Below are positions 1-8,416 of a stretch of 64,000 nucleotides of DNA, piece after piece. The translations under genes and the position numbers were made by a program. This DNA comes from Seleniivibrio woodruffii (GTDB lineage Bacteria; Chrysiogenota; Deferribacteres; Deferribacterales; Geovibrionaceae), in NCBI RefSeq assembly GCF_004339245.1, contig NZ_SMGG01000004.1:248001-312000 (forward strand), read 5' to 3'. The stretch's first letter is position 1, and each line of letters opens with the position of its first letter. The notes under the pieces were generated by a model. The model searched no databases, was not told the origin of the DNA, and saw only the letters and a list, made by a program, of their open reading frames with translations.

Positions 1-5
1 AAGAA

Positions 6-26
6 CTTGACACGAGGAGACTCAAG
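6..26. promoter_or_regulatory. HAIR-type HspR operator
   Basis: The sequence reads CTTGACA-N7-ACTCAAG. The known HspR-associated inverted repeat (HAIR) is CTTGAGT-N7-ACTCAAG, so the right half is exact and the left half matches 5 of 7. It overlaps the -35 box of the only promoter seen ahead of the operon, and that operon encodes an HspR-like repressor, which fits autoregulated repression. Binding itself is inferred. Confidence 0.8.
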
Positions 27-35
27 TCTTATTAT
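7..35 (+). promoter_or_regulatory. sigma-70-type promoter of the heat-shock operon
   Basis: TTGACA at 7-12 and TATTAT at 30-35 are separated by 17 bases. The -35 box lies inside the HAIR operator, so bound repressor would block RNA polymerase. The leader to the first gene is about 33 bases and carries an AGGAGG ribosome site. Confidence 0.7.
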
Positions 36-74
36 ACGCTCATAAGCAAATATTACTCAATAGGAGGCTAAACT

Positions 75-512
75 ATGGCAATCGTAAGATGGGATCCCCT
101 GAAAGACCTGATGACAATGCACGACAGAATGAACAAAATCTTTGACGAAACCCTGAGCAAAACCGCTCACGGAAGCTATGGCGACTGGCTCCCCCCTGTG
201 GATATCTACGAAACAGATTCGGAGATAGTCATCATAGCGGAACTGCCCGGTGTTAAAGAGGACGAACTGGATATTCAGATGGCTGACGGTGTTCTGGTTC
301 TCAAGGGCGAAAAGAAATATCCCGTGGACGGCGACAGCGACAACTATTACAGGCTGGAGCGTTCATACGGAAAATTTAACCGCTCTTTCGCAATCCCCAA
401 CAACGTTGATGTCAACAGCGTTAAGGCATCGCTGAAAGACGGACTTCTGAAGATAACCCTTCAGAAACGCACAGAGGTTCAGCCCAAGGTTATCAAAGTA
501 GAAACTGAATAA
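75..512 (+). CDS. small heat-shock protein, Hsp20/alpha-crystallin family
   Basis: This 145-residue protein is an ATP-independent holdase that binds unfolding proteins in the cytoplasm. An alpha-crystallin domain covers roughly residues 38-140, with the conserved VIIAELPGV stretch near residue 52 and the late DGLLKITL strand (A-x-x-x-G-L-L type) near residue 122. A strong AGGAGG site precedes ATG 75. It is the first gene of the hsp20-dnaJ-hspR-clpB operon, downstream of an HspR-type operator, so heat induction by derepression is expected. Family assignment is secure. Confidence 0.95.
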   Translation: MAIVRWDPLKDLMTMHDRMNKIFDETLSKTAHGSYGDWLPPVDIYETDSEIVIIAELPGVKEDELDIQMADGVLVLKGEKKYPVDGDSDNYYRLERSYGKFNRSFAIPNNVDVNSVKASLKDGLLKITLQKRTEVQPKVIKVETE

Positions 513-528
513 ATTACGGTGAAATAAG

Positions 529-1638
529 ATGTCCCAAGACTATTACGCTATCCTCGGCGTGGCGAAATCCGCCACTGAGGACGAAATCAAAAAAGCATAC
601 AGAAAGCTGGCAAGGAAATATCACCCTGATGTGAACCCCGGCGACAAATCCGCCGAGGACAAATTCAAGGAGATATCCGAGGCCTATGGCGTTCTGTCCG
701 ATGCCGAGAAACGCAAGCAGTACGACTCTCTGGGGCATGACGCATTTAAAAACGGAGGACACGGATACGATTTCTCCGGTGCAAACTTTGAAGACATAAG
801 AAACCACTTCGGCGGTTTCGACATGAACGATATATTCGGGAACATGTTCGGCGGCGGATTTGGCGGCGGAGGCCGCCGCCGCTCCGACACCCCCGTTCAG
901 GGCGAGGATATCAACCTCACTGTTCAGGTTCCCTTCAAAGATGCTGTGTTCGGAAACGAATATGAGATATCCGTGAACCATACAGAAAAATGCGCCTCCT
1001 GCAACGGCAAGGGCGGCGACAAGGTTACCTGTCCCACCTGCAACGGTTCAGGCCAGAGTATGAACCAGAGAGGCGGAATGTTCTCGGTTTCCGCATGCCC
1101 CACATGCAAAGGGCACGGCCAGATATCTAAAAACGTCTGCTCCGTGTGCAAAGGCAGCGGATATAAGAACGTGCAGGAAAAGATAAAGGTCCGCATCCCC
1201 AAGGGTGTGGATAAGAACTCGAAGATCCGTGTGGCAGGAAAAGGAAATGCGGGGCGGAACGGCGGACCGCAGGGTGATCTTTATATCATCACAAACGTGC
1301 AGGATCACGATGTCTTCGAGAGAAAGGGCGACAACATTTATGTGAACGTTGAGGTCGATATGTTCGAAGCCGCACTGGGAACGAAGATAAACCTTCCCAC
1401 CCCATACGGCACCATAAGCATGAACATTCCCGCAGGCACACAGCCCGGGCAGACCTTCCGTGTCAAAAACAAAGGTGTTCCGAGTCTCAAAGGCAGCGCC
1501 GCAGGCGACCTTTATGTCGTTATCAAGGTGCGTGTGCCTCAGGTTGCGGTAGAGAAAGACCGTGAAGCCCTGAGCGACATGCAGCACAGATATTCAGATG
1601 ATGCCAGACAGAGACTCATAGACAAAGCGAGGCTGTAG
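529..1638 (+). CDS. dnaJ: molecular chaperone DnaJ
   Basis: This 369-residue type I Hsp40 stimulates DnaK ATP hydrolysis and delivers substrates. The J domain (about 1-70) contains HPD in [10 protein letters not shown] Gly/Phe-rich linker follows at about 75-120. Four zinc-binding CxxCxGxG repeats ([32 protein letters not shown]) lie at about 150-215, ahead of the C-terminal substrate-binding domains. Length is normal. It sits between hsp20 and hspR without dnaK or grpE, so it may be a second, stress-dedicated DnaJ (the pairing with ClpB supports this); that is inferred. Confidence 0.95.
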   Translation: MSQDYYAILGVAKSATEDEIKKAYRKLARKYHPDVNPGDKSAEDKFKEISEAYGVLSDAEKRKQYDSLGHDAFKNGGHGYDFSGANFEDIRNHFGGFDMNDIFGNMFGGGFGGGGRRRSDTPVQGEDINLTVQVPFKDAVFGNEYEISVNHTEKCASCNGKGGDKVTCPTCNGSGQSMNQRGGMFSVSACPTCKGHGQISKNVCSVCKGSGYKNVQEKIKVRIPKGVDKNSKIRVAGKGNAGRNGGPQGDLYIITNVQDHDVFERKGDNIYVNVEVDMFEAALGTKINLPTPYGTISMNIPAGTQPGQTFRVKNKGVPSLKGSAAGDLYVVIKVRVPQVAVEKDREALSDMQHRYSDDARQRLIDKARL

Positions 1639-1640
1639 CC

Positions 1641-2012
1641 ATGAGAAGTAAGCCCCTCTACGTCATAAGTATTGTGTCGGAGATGTTCGATCTGCACCCG
1701 CAGACCCTCCGGCAGTATGAAAGGCTGGGATTCATAAACCCCCAGCGCTCTCAGGGAAACACAAGATTATACTCTGACGAGGACCTTGAAACCTTGAAAT
1801 TCATCCTTACCCTCACCAAAGACATGGGGGTAAATCTGGCCGGAGTGGAAGTTATCATGAACATGAAAAACCAGATAGAGGAACTTAAAGCCCAGAACGA
1901 TACCATGCGCAGATTCATAATGGAGAACGCAGACAGCATAAACGCAAAACGTGAGGGACTTGTTCCCGTTAAGGAGAACAGGATAATCAAGGTCAGAATC
2001 GAAAAGGAGTGA
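1641..2012 (+). CDS. hspR: MerR-family heat-shock repressor, HspR-like
   Basis: A 123-residue MerR-family protein. The N-terminal winged helix has the HspR-typical DLHPQTLRQYERLGFI motif (about residues 14-32), in which the second helix recognises DNA, followed by a short coiled coil and a basic C-terminus. Only two bases separate it from dnaJ, and clpB follows after 13 bases. The HAIR element at 6-26 is the expected binding site. In Streptomyces and Helicobacter HspR represses dnaK/clpB-type operons; the same role here is inferred from family, context and operator together. Confidence 0.88.
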   Translation: MRSKPLYVISIVSEMFDLHPQTLRQYERLGFINPQRSQGNTRLYSDEDLETLKFILTLTKDMGVNLAGVEVIMNMKNQIEELKAQNDTMRRFIMENADSINAKREGLVPVKENRIIKVRIEKE

Positions 2013-2025
2013 TCAGGAGGATATC

Positions 2026-4629
2026 ATGATTAACTTCAACAAAATGACCATTAAAGCACAGGAGGCTGTTCAGGCCGCTCTGGACGATGCGGAGAGCCGC
2101 AATCACCAGCAGCTTCTGCCGGAACATCTTCTCTTTGCGCTCATAAAACAGGAAGACGGAATAGTAACCCCCCTTCTGCATAAGGCGGGAGTGAACGTAA
2201 GCAAGCTTCTGGACGAAACTGAACGAATCATAAACAAACAGCCCAAGGTTGAGGGCAGTGTTCAGCTTTATATGTCGCAGGAGGCGAAAAAGGCTCTGGA
2301 TTATGCCTTTAACAGCCTTAAGAAATTCGGGGACGAATACGTCTCCACCGAGCATATCCTCATGGGTGTGGGCGAAAATGCGGGTTATGACCTGCGCACC
2401 GCTCTTTCATCCTGCGGATATTCCCTTAATACGATACTCAAGGCATATGAGGCCACCAAAGGCTCAAGCCGTGTGACCGACCAGAACCCTGAAGACAAGA
2501 TGAACGTTCTGGATAAATATACCATAGACCTGACGGAAGCCGCCAGAAAGGGCAAACTTGACCCTGTAATAGGCAGGGACGAAGAGATAAGACGTGTGAT
2601 ACACGTTCTCTCCAGACGAACAAAGAATAACCCTGTGCTGATAGGCGAGCCGGGCGTAGGTAAAACAGCCATAGCCGAAGGACTTGCCCAGCGAATCATT
2701 AACGGCGACGTGCCGGAATCCCTGAAAAACCGAACTGTGGCAGTGCTCGACATGGGCGCACTCATAGCCGGAACAAAGTTCAGGGGCGAGTTTGAGGACA
2801 GGCTCAAAGCGATTCTGAATGCAATCAAAGAGCGTGAGGGCGAGATTGTGCTCTTTATAGACGAGATGCACACTCTTGTGGGCGCAGGTAAATCCGACGG
2901 CGCAATGGATGCCGCAAACCTGCTTAAACCCGCACTGGCAAGGGGCGAACTCCACTGCATCGGCGCAACGACACTTGACGAATACAAAAAATACGTTGAG
3001 AAGGATTCCGCACTTGAGCGCAGATTCCAGCCGGTGTATGTCAAAGAACCCACAGTGGAGGACACTGTTTCCATTCTGAGGGGACTTAAAGAGCGTTACG
3101 AGGTGCACCACGGTGTGCGCATCAAGGACAGCGCACTGGTTGCCGCCGCACATCTTGCCGACAAATACATCAGCGACAGGTTCATGCCCGACAAGGCGAT
3201 AGACCTGATAGACGAGGCTACGGCCAGAATCCGTATGGAGATAGACAGTCTGCCCACGGAACTGGACGAGCTTGAAAGAAAGATAACTCAGCTTGAGATA
3301 GACAAACAGGCTCTTAAGAAGGAGCAGGATGCCGCCAGCAGACAGAGGCTTGAGAAGCTTGAAAACGAGCTTGCAAACCTGAGAGAGCAGGCATCCGCAA
3401 TGCGTATGGCATGGCAGAACGAAAAGAACGTCATTCAGCAGGTGCGCACCATTAAAGAGCAGATAGAACAGGCTAAGCACGACATGGCGCAGGCGGAACG
3501 CTTCGGCGATCTGCAAAAGGCGTCTGAGATAAAATACGGAACCCTCGTGAACCTTAATAAGGACATGGAGACTGCAAACCTGAAACTTACCGAGCTTCAG
3601 AAGAGCAAGCGCATGCTGAAAGAGGAGGTTGATGAGGAGGATATCGCCGCAGTTATCAGCAAATGGACGGGAATCCCCGCCACAAAACTGCTGGAGGCTG
3701 AGGCCGACAAGCTCATAAACATGGAAAAATACCTTCACAAGCGTGTGATAGGTCAGGATAACGCCATCGCCGCCGTCTGCGAATCTGTCAGACGAAGCAG
3801 GGCGGGGCTTAACGACCCTAACAAACCGCTGGGTTCGTTCATTTTCCTCGGCCCCACAGGTGTGGGTAAGACAGAGCTTGCGAAATCACTGGCCGAGTTC
3901 CTTTTCGATTCGGAGGATGCAATCGTCCGTATCGATATGAGCGAATATATGGAGAAACACGCCGTTGCAAGGCTCATCGGAGCACCCCCCGGATACGTCG
4001 GATACGAAGAGGGCGGACAGCTCACCGAGGCCGTGCGCAGAAGACCCTATTGCGTCATACTTCTTGACGAGATAGAAAAGGCGCATCCGGACGTGTTCAA
4101 CGTTCTGCTTCAGCTTCTTGACGACGGCAGGCTCACCGACAGCAAAGGACGTACGGTGTCCTTTAAAAACTGCGTGGTGATAATGACCTCGAACATAGCA
4201 AGCGACCTCATCCATGAATCGTTTGCAAAAGAGGGCAGCTGGCAGGAGAAATACGGCGAGATACAGAAAATAGCAACCGGACAGCTTTCGATGTTCTTCA
4301 GGCCTGAGTTCCTGAACCGTATCGATGATATCATCGTTTTCCATCCTCTCGGAATGGAGCATATCGCCGATATAGCAGAGATACTTATGCAGGGATTCGC
4401 CAAAAGGGTGGCCGAGAACAACATTGAACTTTCATGGGACAAATCTGTCATTGATGAGATAATAAAGGCAGGTTTTGATCCGTCATACGGCGCAAGACCC
4501 ATGAAGCGTGCCATCAGGCGTCTGGTTGAAAACTTTGTAGCGGAGAAGATAATCAGAGGCGAGCTGAAACAGGGTGATAAAGCTCAGCTTTCGTTCACGA
4601 ATGGCGGCATGCAGATTATTTTATCCTAA
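2026..4629 (+). CDS. clpB: ClpB disaggregase
   Basis: The 867-residue Hsp104/ClpB AAA+ protein threads aggregated proteins through a hexamer together with DnaK/DnaJ. A Clp N domain spans about 1-150, the first AAA+ module carries Walker A GEPGVGKT (about residue 207), a long coiled-coil middle domain covers about 405-530, and the second AAA+ module carries GPTGVGKT (about residue 609) and sensor and arginine motifs. No ClpP-binding IGF loop was recognised. Length is normal. An AGGAGG-type site (2015-2021) precedes ATG 2026. It is the last gene of the HspR-type operon. Confidence 0.97.
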   Translation: MINFNKMTIKAQEAVQAALDDAESRNHQQLLPEHLLFALIKQEDGIVTPLLHKAGVNVSKLLDETERIINKQPKVEGSVQLYMSQEAKKALDYAFNSLKKFGDEYVSTEHILMGVGENAGYDLRTALSSCGYSLNTILKAYEATKGSSRVTDQNPEDKMNVLDKYTIDLTEAARKGKLDPVIGRDEEIRRVIHVLSRRTKNNPVLIGEPGVGKTAIAEGLAQRIINGDVPESLKNRTVAVLDMGALIAGTKFRGEFEDRLKAILNAIKEREGEIVLFIDEMHTLVGAGKSDGAMDAANLLKPALARGELHCIGATTLDEYKKYVEKDSALERRFQPVYVKEPTVEDTVSILRGLKERYEVHHGVRIKDSALVAAAHLADKYISDRFMPDKAIDLIDEATARIRMEIDSLPTELDELERKITQLEIDKQALKKEQDAASRQRLEKLENELANLREQASAMRMAWQNEKNVIQQVRTIKEQIEQAKHDMAQAERFGDLQKASEIKYGTLVNLNKDMETANLKLTELQKSKRMLKEEVDEEDIAAVISKWTGIPATKLLEAEADKLINMEKYLHKRVIGQDNAIAAVCESVRRSRAGLNDPNKPLGSFIFLGPTGVGKTELAKSLAEFLFDSEDAIVRIDMSEYMEKHAVARLIGAPPGYVGYEEGGQLTEAVRRRPYCVILLDEIEKAHPDVFNVLLQLLDDGRLTDSKGRTVSFKNCVVIMTSNIASDLIHESFAKEGSWQEKYGEIQKIATGQLSMFFRPEFLNRIDDIIVFHPLGMEHIADIAEILMQGFAKRVAENNIELSWDKSVIDEIIKAGFDPSYGARPMKRAIRRLVENFVAEKIIRGELKQGDKAQLSFTNGGMQIILS

Positions 4630-4656
4630 ATGTTAATGCCGGATTGTGCATATATG

Positions 4657-4665
4657 TGTTATAAT
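4657..4665 (+). promoter_or_regulatory. extended -10 promoter of the sigma factor gene
   Basis: TGT-TATAAT is a perfect extended -10 element. No good -35 box is seen 17 bases upstream. Transcription should start near 4672, which places the upstream GTG at 4646 outside the transcript and supports ATG 4685 as the real start. Confidence 0.6.
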
Positions 4666-4684
4666 CCGGATATGGCAGGGGACT

Positions 4685-5605
4685 ATGAGCGAAGAAACAG
4701 AAGAGACTCTGGACGAAACCGAACAACTTGATGAAGAAGAGATAGAAGAGGCTGCGGAGCAGGCAGAGATGCCTGCTCCCGTCAGCGAAAACTCGCTGAA
4801 ACAGTATCTCAACAGCATCTCACGATATAAACCCCTTACGAAAGAACAGGAGTACGATCTAGGTGTGCGCATCGCCGGGGGCGATCAGGAAGCGCTGAAC
4901 AAGCTCATCCTCTCAAACCTTAAATTCGTCGTTTCAATAGCGAACAGATACAAAAATACGGGACTGCCCATATCAGACCTTATCAATCAGGGCAACCTCG
5001 GTCTGGTGGAGGCGGCGAAACGCTTCGACCACACAAAAGACGTCAAATTCATATCCTATGCCGTCTGGTGGATACGTCAGTCCATAATTCAGGCTCTGGC
5101 GGAGCAGTCGGGCACTGTAAAACTGCCCATCAAACAGGCGGGGATCCTCTACAAGATAAACGGCGCAATAGAGAAGCTGAACAAACAGCTGAACCGTGAG
5201 CCGAATTCCCACGAACTTGCGGAATACCTTAAAATGGAGGAGGAGGACATCGAAAACGTTCTCCGTGTTTCCAGAAACTACCTTTCTCTGGAAGCTCCCA
5301 TAAAGGACGGTGAGGATCGTTCGTTCATCGACCTGCTTGAGTCAGGTTCCGCAGATATTGAGGAAGATATCATCGCCAAAACGCTGAAAGCCGCTCTGGA
5401 CGATATCGTTGACGAACTGGACGAGCGTGAGTCACAGATAATCTCATGGCGTTTCGGTCTGGACGGCGAAGCTCCCAGAACACTGGAAGAGATAGGCGAA
5501 AAGATGCAGATAAGCCGTGAGCGTGTGCGTCAGCTTGAGACCCGTGCGCTGGCAAAACTCCGCAAAAAAGCCATGAAAAATAAATTACAGGACTTCCTTA
5601 ACTAA
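4685..5605 (+). CDS. RNA polymerase sigma-70 family factor (group 1/2, no region 1.1)
   Basis: A 306-residue sigma factor. After an acidic N-terminus (about 1-38), region 1.2 starts at NSLKQYLNSI. Region 2 holds SDLINQGNLGL and the -10-recognition stretch with AVWWIRQSI. Region 3 follows SGTVKLP, and region 4 ends in the TLEEIGEKMQISRERVRQLE helix-turn-helix. It lacks region 1.1 and the large non-conserved insert of E. coli RpoD, so it resembles RpoS-like or Bacteroidetes-type primary factors. No RpoH box was seen despite the heat-shock neighbours. ATG 4685 is preferred to GTG 4646 because of the -10 element and the GGGG site just upstream. Confidence 0.85.
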   Translation: MSEETEETLDETEQLDEEEIEEAAEQAEMPAPVSENSLKQYLNSISRYKPLTKEQEYDLGVRIAGGDQEALNKLILSNLKFVVSIANRYKNTGLPISDLINQGNLGLVEAAKRFDHTKDVKFISYAVWWIRQSIIQALAEQSGTVKLPIKQAGILYKINGAIEKLNKQLNREPNSHELAEYLKMEEEDIENVLRVSRNYLSLEAPIKDGEDRSFIDLLESGSADIEEDIIAKTLKAALDDIVDELDERESQIISWRFGLDGEAPRTLEEIGEKMQISRERVRQLETRALAKLRKKAMKNKLQDFLN

Positions 5606-5985
5606 TGAACACCTTCTGGCAGGTTCGACCTGAACACCTGAACCATTACGGAAAGCTTTTCGGCGGCGTGATGCTGAAATGGATAGATGAGGCCGCATGG
5701 ATGACTGCGTCTCTGGACTTTCCCGGGTGCAAAATGGTCACAGTGGCCATGGACAGCATCGTTTTTAAGCATCAGGTGGTGAACGGTTCCATCCTGAGAT
5801 TTGAGACCAAACCCAAAAAGATAGGCACAAAATCCATCACCTACACGGTGAACGTTTTTGCCGACGAGCCGGGCGGTGTCATAGAAAAAGAGGTCTTTTC
5901 AACCAACATAACCTTCTGCCGCATAGACGCAGAAGGCCGCTCAACAGCCCTTCCCGTATACGAACAGCTTCGCTCAGAGAGTTAA
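5605..5985 (+). CDS. acyl-CoA thioesterase, hotdog fold (YciA/BACH-like)
   Basis: A 126-residue single hotdog domain. Family features visible are an N-terminal HLNHYGKLFGG stretch (residues 11-21, with the conserved Asn and Gly residues), the catalytic Asp in WIDEAAW, and the central strand VAMDSIVFKHQV. Such enzymes hydrolyse acyl-CoA thioesters as hexamers or trimers; the substrate cannot be read from sequence. Its ATG overlaps the TAA of the sigma factor gene by one base, so translation is probably coupled. Confidence 0.8.
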   Translation: MNTFWQVRPEHLNHYGKLFGGVMLKWIDEAAWMTASLDFPGCKMVTVAMDSIVFKHQVVNGSILRFETKPKKIGTKSITYTVNVFADEPGGVIEKEVFSTNITFCRIDAEGRSTALPVYEQLRSES

Positions 5986-6015
5986 TTTCACAAAAAATCC
6001 CTTCCCAATAATCGT

Positions 6016-6044
6016 TTGACAAGCGTTATTTCTGATGATATATA
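6016..6044 (+). promoter_or_regulatory. sigma-70-type promoter of the mod operon
   Basis: TTGACA (6016-6021) and TATATA (6039-6044) are 17 bases apart. The first ModE-like palindrome (6024-6047) occupies the spacer and -10 box, a repressor-like arrangement. Confidence 0.7.
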
Positions 6045-6047
6045 ACG
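6024..6047. promoter_or_regulatory. ModE-like operator, copy 1
   Basis: CGTTATTT-N8-ATATAACG. Arms match each other in 7 of 8 positions. The E. coli ModE operator ahead of modA, as I recall it, has the same 8-8-8 layout with CGTTATAT and ACATAACG arms. No modE gene is present in this window. Confidence 0.6.
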
Positions 6048-6052
6048 TCTAT

Positions 6053-6076
6053 CGTTATATAACTAAAGACATAACG
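6053..6076. promoter_or_regulatory. ModE-like operator, copy 2
   Basis: CGTTATAT-N8-ACATAACG, arms matching in 7 of 8 positions. It lies 29 bases (centre to centre) from copy 1 and ends just before the modA ribosome site. It may cover the early transcribed region. Confidence 0.6.
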
Positions 6077-6085
6077 GAGGGGAAA

Positions 6086-6805
6086 ATGAAAAAGATACTT
6101 TTAACGGTTCTTGCTGTGGCTGTGTTCAGCTTCAGCGCTTATGCGGAAGATCTTCGCATAGCCGCTGGCGCAGGATACAAAAACCTTGTGGAAGACCTTG
6201 CTGCCATCTACGAAGCCAAAACAGGCAAAAAAGCCGAACGGATGTACGGCAACATGGGACAGGTTGCGGCTCAGGTTAAACTGGGCGGCGGAATCTGCCT
6301 TGTGATAGGCGAGGAGGCGTTTCTCAAGGCTTCCGGAGTGGCCTACAGCTCTTACACTCCCATCGGAAAGGGTGTTCTGACCCTTGTCACCAGAAAAGGC
6401 CTTACTGCCAAAACGCCGGAGGACATCAGAAAACCTGAATTTGCTAAAATAGCACTTCCTGATACTGAGAAGGCAATATACGGGAAAGCAGGGCTTCAGT
6501 TCCTGAAAAGCACAGGGCTTTATGCTGACGTTGAAAAAAGGATAATCCCTGCCGCAACAGTGCCTCAGTCGGGTGCATACGCACTTTCCGGAGAGGTTGA
6601 CGCCGCATTCGTAAACACCACGTTTGCAGGTGCGAACAAGGATAATCTCGGTTCCGTAATAGATATCGAAAAGGGCTACAGCCCTCTTGAGATTAACGCC
6701 GCAACACTGCCCGACTGCAGGCTGACTGATGAAGTGAAATCCTTCCTCGATGCAATCAGCTCGCCGGACGGTAAAAAGACAGCCAAGAAACACGGACTGA
6801 TATAA
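6086..6805 (+). CDS. modA: molybdate-type ABC transporter substrate-binding protein, ModA-like
   Basis: A 239-residue periplasmic binding protein. Residues 1-20 form a Sec signal peptide ending SAYA. The mature part begins EDLRIAAGAG and has the ModA-like DLAAIYEAKTGKK region. ATG 6086 follows GGAGGGG; the upstream in-frame ATG at 6035 would lie within the promoter region and remove the clear signal peptide. The serines that contact the oxyanion in E. coli ModA (AASL and SGAL regions) are not conserved here (AGAGY and GNMGQ), so the bound anion or binding mode may differ. The operators and the modB/modD neighbours point to molybdenum or tungsten. Confidence 0.8.
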   Translation: MKKILLTVLAVAVFSFSAYAEDLRIAAGAGYKNLVEDLAAIYEAKTGKKAERMYGNMGQVAAQVKLGGGICLVIGEEAFLKASGVAYSSYTPIGKGVLTLVTRKGLTAKTPEDIRKPEFAKIALPDTEKAIYGKAGLQFLKSTGLYADVEKRIIPAATVPQSGAYALSGEVDAAFVNTTFAGANKDNLGSVIDIEKGYSPLEINAATLPDCRLTDEVKSFLDAISSPDGKKTAKKHGLI

Positions 6806-7492
6806 ATGGATCTGTTTCTGAACGAGCTGACCAGCCAGCAGATTATCTTTTCGATATTTCTGACGGCAAAGGTCTGCTTCTGGGCTTTTCTCCTGCACGG
6901 GTTCTTCGGAATACTCCTTGCGTGGTATCTGAGCAGTGAGAAAGCCCCGTTCAGAAACGTTATCAATATAATAATCTCATTTCCGCTTGTTTTTCCTCCC
7001 ATCGCAACGGGCTTTCTTCTGCTGATGGTCTTCGGCAGATTCGGAGTTCTGGGGAAATATCTTCAGCCGCTGGGCGTTGAGATAATCTTTACCCAGAAGG
7101 CTCTGGTATTGGCTGCGTTCACAGCCGGACTGCCTCTGGTGGTCAAGCCCATTCAGTCGGCCATAGCCTCATCCGCAAAAAACCTCATCGAAGCCTCTCT
7201 GACCCTCGGCAAAAGCAGACTGACCACATTTATCCGTGTCGTTGTGCCAAACGTAAGAAAGAGTATCTTTGCGGGGCTTGCCCTCGGTGTCGGCAGATCA
7301 ATGGGGGAGGTGGGCATAACCCTTATGATAGGCGGCAATATAATCGGTAAGACAAATACCCTTTCGCTGGAAATATATAATGCCGTTTTCGACGGTAATT
7401 ATTTGCGTGCGGGGGTTCTCTGCGTTATACTTCTGGGAGTCTCCGTTATCCTCTTTACCCTTCTGAGGAGGATGGAGACAAGGAGCGTTTAA
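6806..7492 (+). CDS. modB: molybdate ABC transporter permease ModB
   Basis: A 228-residue inner-membrane permease with five or six hydrophobic segments and a typical EAA loop near residues 128-160 (EASLTLGKS, then a conserved GLALGVGRSMGEVG stretch around residue 158). ATG follows directly after the modA stop with no gap. The cognate ATPase gene modC is not next in the operon or elsewhere in the window, so the permease must use an ATPase encoded elsewhere. Confidence 0.88.
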   Translation: MDLFLNELTSQQIIFSIFLTAKVCFWAFLLHGFFGILLAWYLSSEKAPFRNVINIIISFPLVFPPIATGFLLLMVFGRFGVLGKYLQPLGVEIIFTQKALVLAAFTAGLPLVVKPIQSAIASSAKNLIEASLTLGKSRLTTFIRVVVPNVRKSIFAGLALGVGRSMGEVGITLMIGGNIIGKTNTLSLEIYNAVFDGNYLRAGVLCVILLGVSVILFTLLRRMETRSV

Positions 7493-7493
7493 A

Positions 7494-8330
7494 ATGTTTT
7501 TCACTGAAAATGATATAGACAGATGGATAGAAGAGGATATCCCCTACATAGACCTGACAACCACCCTCACTGATTTTTCAAAAGACAGGCTGAATATTAA
7601 ATATACCGCAAGGGACAGCATTACGCTGAGCGCATGCGAGGCGGCGGTGCGTGTGCTTGAAAAGACAGGCTGTCAGGTGCATTCTGCACGCAGAAGCGGG
7701 GACAGCGTTTCTGCCGGAGAGCTTATCATCGAGGCGGAAGGAACGCCGCAGGCTGTGCACACAGGATGGCGGGTGTCTCTCAACCTGATGGAATATTCCT
7801 CCGGCATAGCAACACGAACTAAAAAACTTGTGACGGCGGCAAAGGCCGTCAATCCGGATATTGTTGTCAGCGGCACACGCAAAGCCTTTCCCGGCACACG
7901 CAGGCTCTCCGTTCAGGCTCTGATGGCTGGCGGGGCAGTCCCCCACAGGCTTGGCCTTTCCGAGACGGTGCTGTTTTTTTCTGCTCACTACGACAACGCC
8001 GGCGGACTGGATGCTCTGCTTGAAAAAATGCCCGAAATACGCCTGAAATGCCTTGAAAAGAAGATAGAAATAGAGCTTGAAAAGCTCTCTGACATTGAAA
8101 AAGCAGTTAAGGCGGGTGTGGACAGCATTCAGACGGACAAAATGACCCCTTCGCAGGTGGCTGAGACAGTGAAGCTGGTGAAGGTTTTGAATCCGGCTGT
8201 AAAAGTTCTGGCCGCAGGCGGCATAAGCATCGACAACGCCGCAGAATATGCCGCAACGGGGGCGGATATGCTCGTAACCTCGTGGATGTACTTCGGAAAA
8301 CCCGCAGACATAAAGGCATCCATAAGCTAG
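7494..8330 (+). CDS. modD: ModD, NadC-like protein of molybdenum operons
   Basis: A 278-residue protein of the quinolinate phosphoribosyltransferase fold. The N-terminal domain contains DIPYIDLTT, and the barrel has SGTRKAFPGTR (TRK motif near residue 127) and VLAAGGISIDNA near residue 245. ModD proteins are NadC homologues found with molybdate transport genes; their reaction is not settled. Its ATG overlaps nothing but lies one base after modB, so the three genes form one operon. A true NadC is the alternative, but the context and divergence favour ModD. Confidence 0.82.
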   Translation: MFFTENDIDRWIEEDIPYIDLTTTLTDFSKDRLNIKYTARDSITLSACEAAVRVLEKTGCQVHSARRSGDSVSAGELIIEAEGTPQAVHTGWRVSLNLMEYSSGIATRTKKLVTAAKAVNPDIVVSGTRKAFPGTRRLSVQALMAGGAVPHRLGLSETVLFFSAHYDNAGGLDALLEKMPEIRLKCLEKKIEIELEKLSDIEKAVKAGVDSIQTDKMTPSQVAETVKLVKVLNPAVKVLAAGGISIDNAAEYAATGADMLVTSWMYFGKPADIKASIS

Positions 8331-8348
8331 ATGTCAAGTTTATTTGTA

Positions 8349-8377
8349 TTGCCTGACATATGTTTATCAGGTATATT
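8349..8377 (+). promoter_or_regulatory. candidate promoter of the PhoH-like gene
   Basis: TTGCCT (8349-8354) and TATATT (8372-8377) are 17 bases apart. An imperfect dyad, CCTGA...TCAGG, lies across the spacer. Confidence 0.45.
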
Positions 8378-8416
8378 ATTCTTAGTTTTCCGTAATCCTA
8401 ACCGGAGTATTACTGC

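Noticed and set aside
2464-3738. Long open frames on the strand opposite clpB, phoH and PFOR
   Set aside because: They mirror strong coding frames on the other strand, lack ribosome sites and have biased, low-quality composition.
4685-5605. Sigma factor as heat-shock sigma RpoH
   Set aside because: It follows the clpB operon, but it has RpoD/RpoS-like region 2-3 sequences and no RpoH box; it also has its own promoter.
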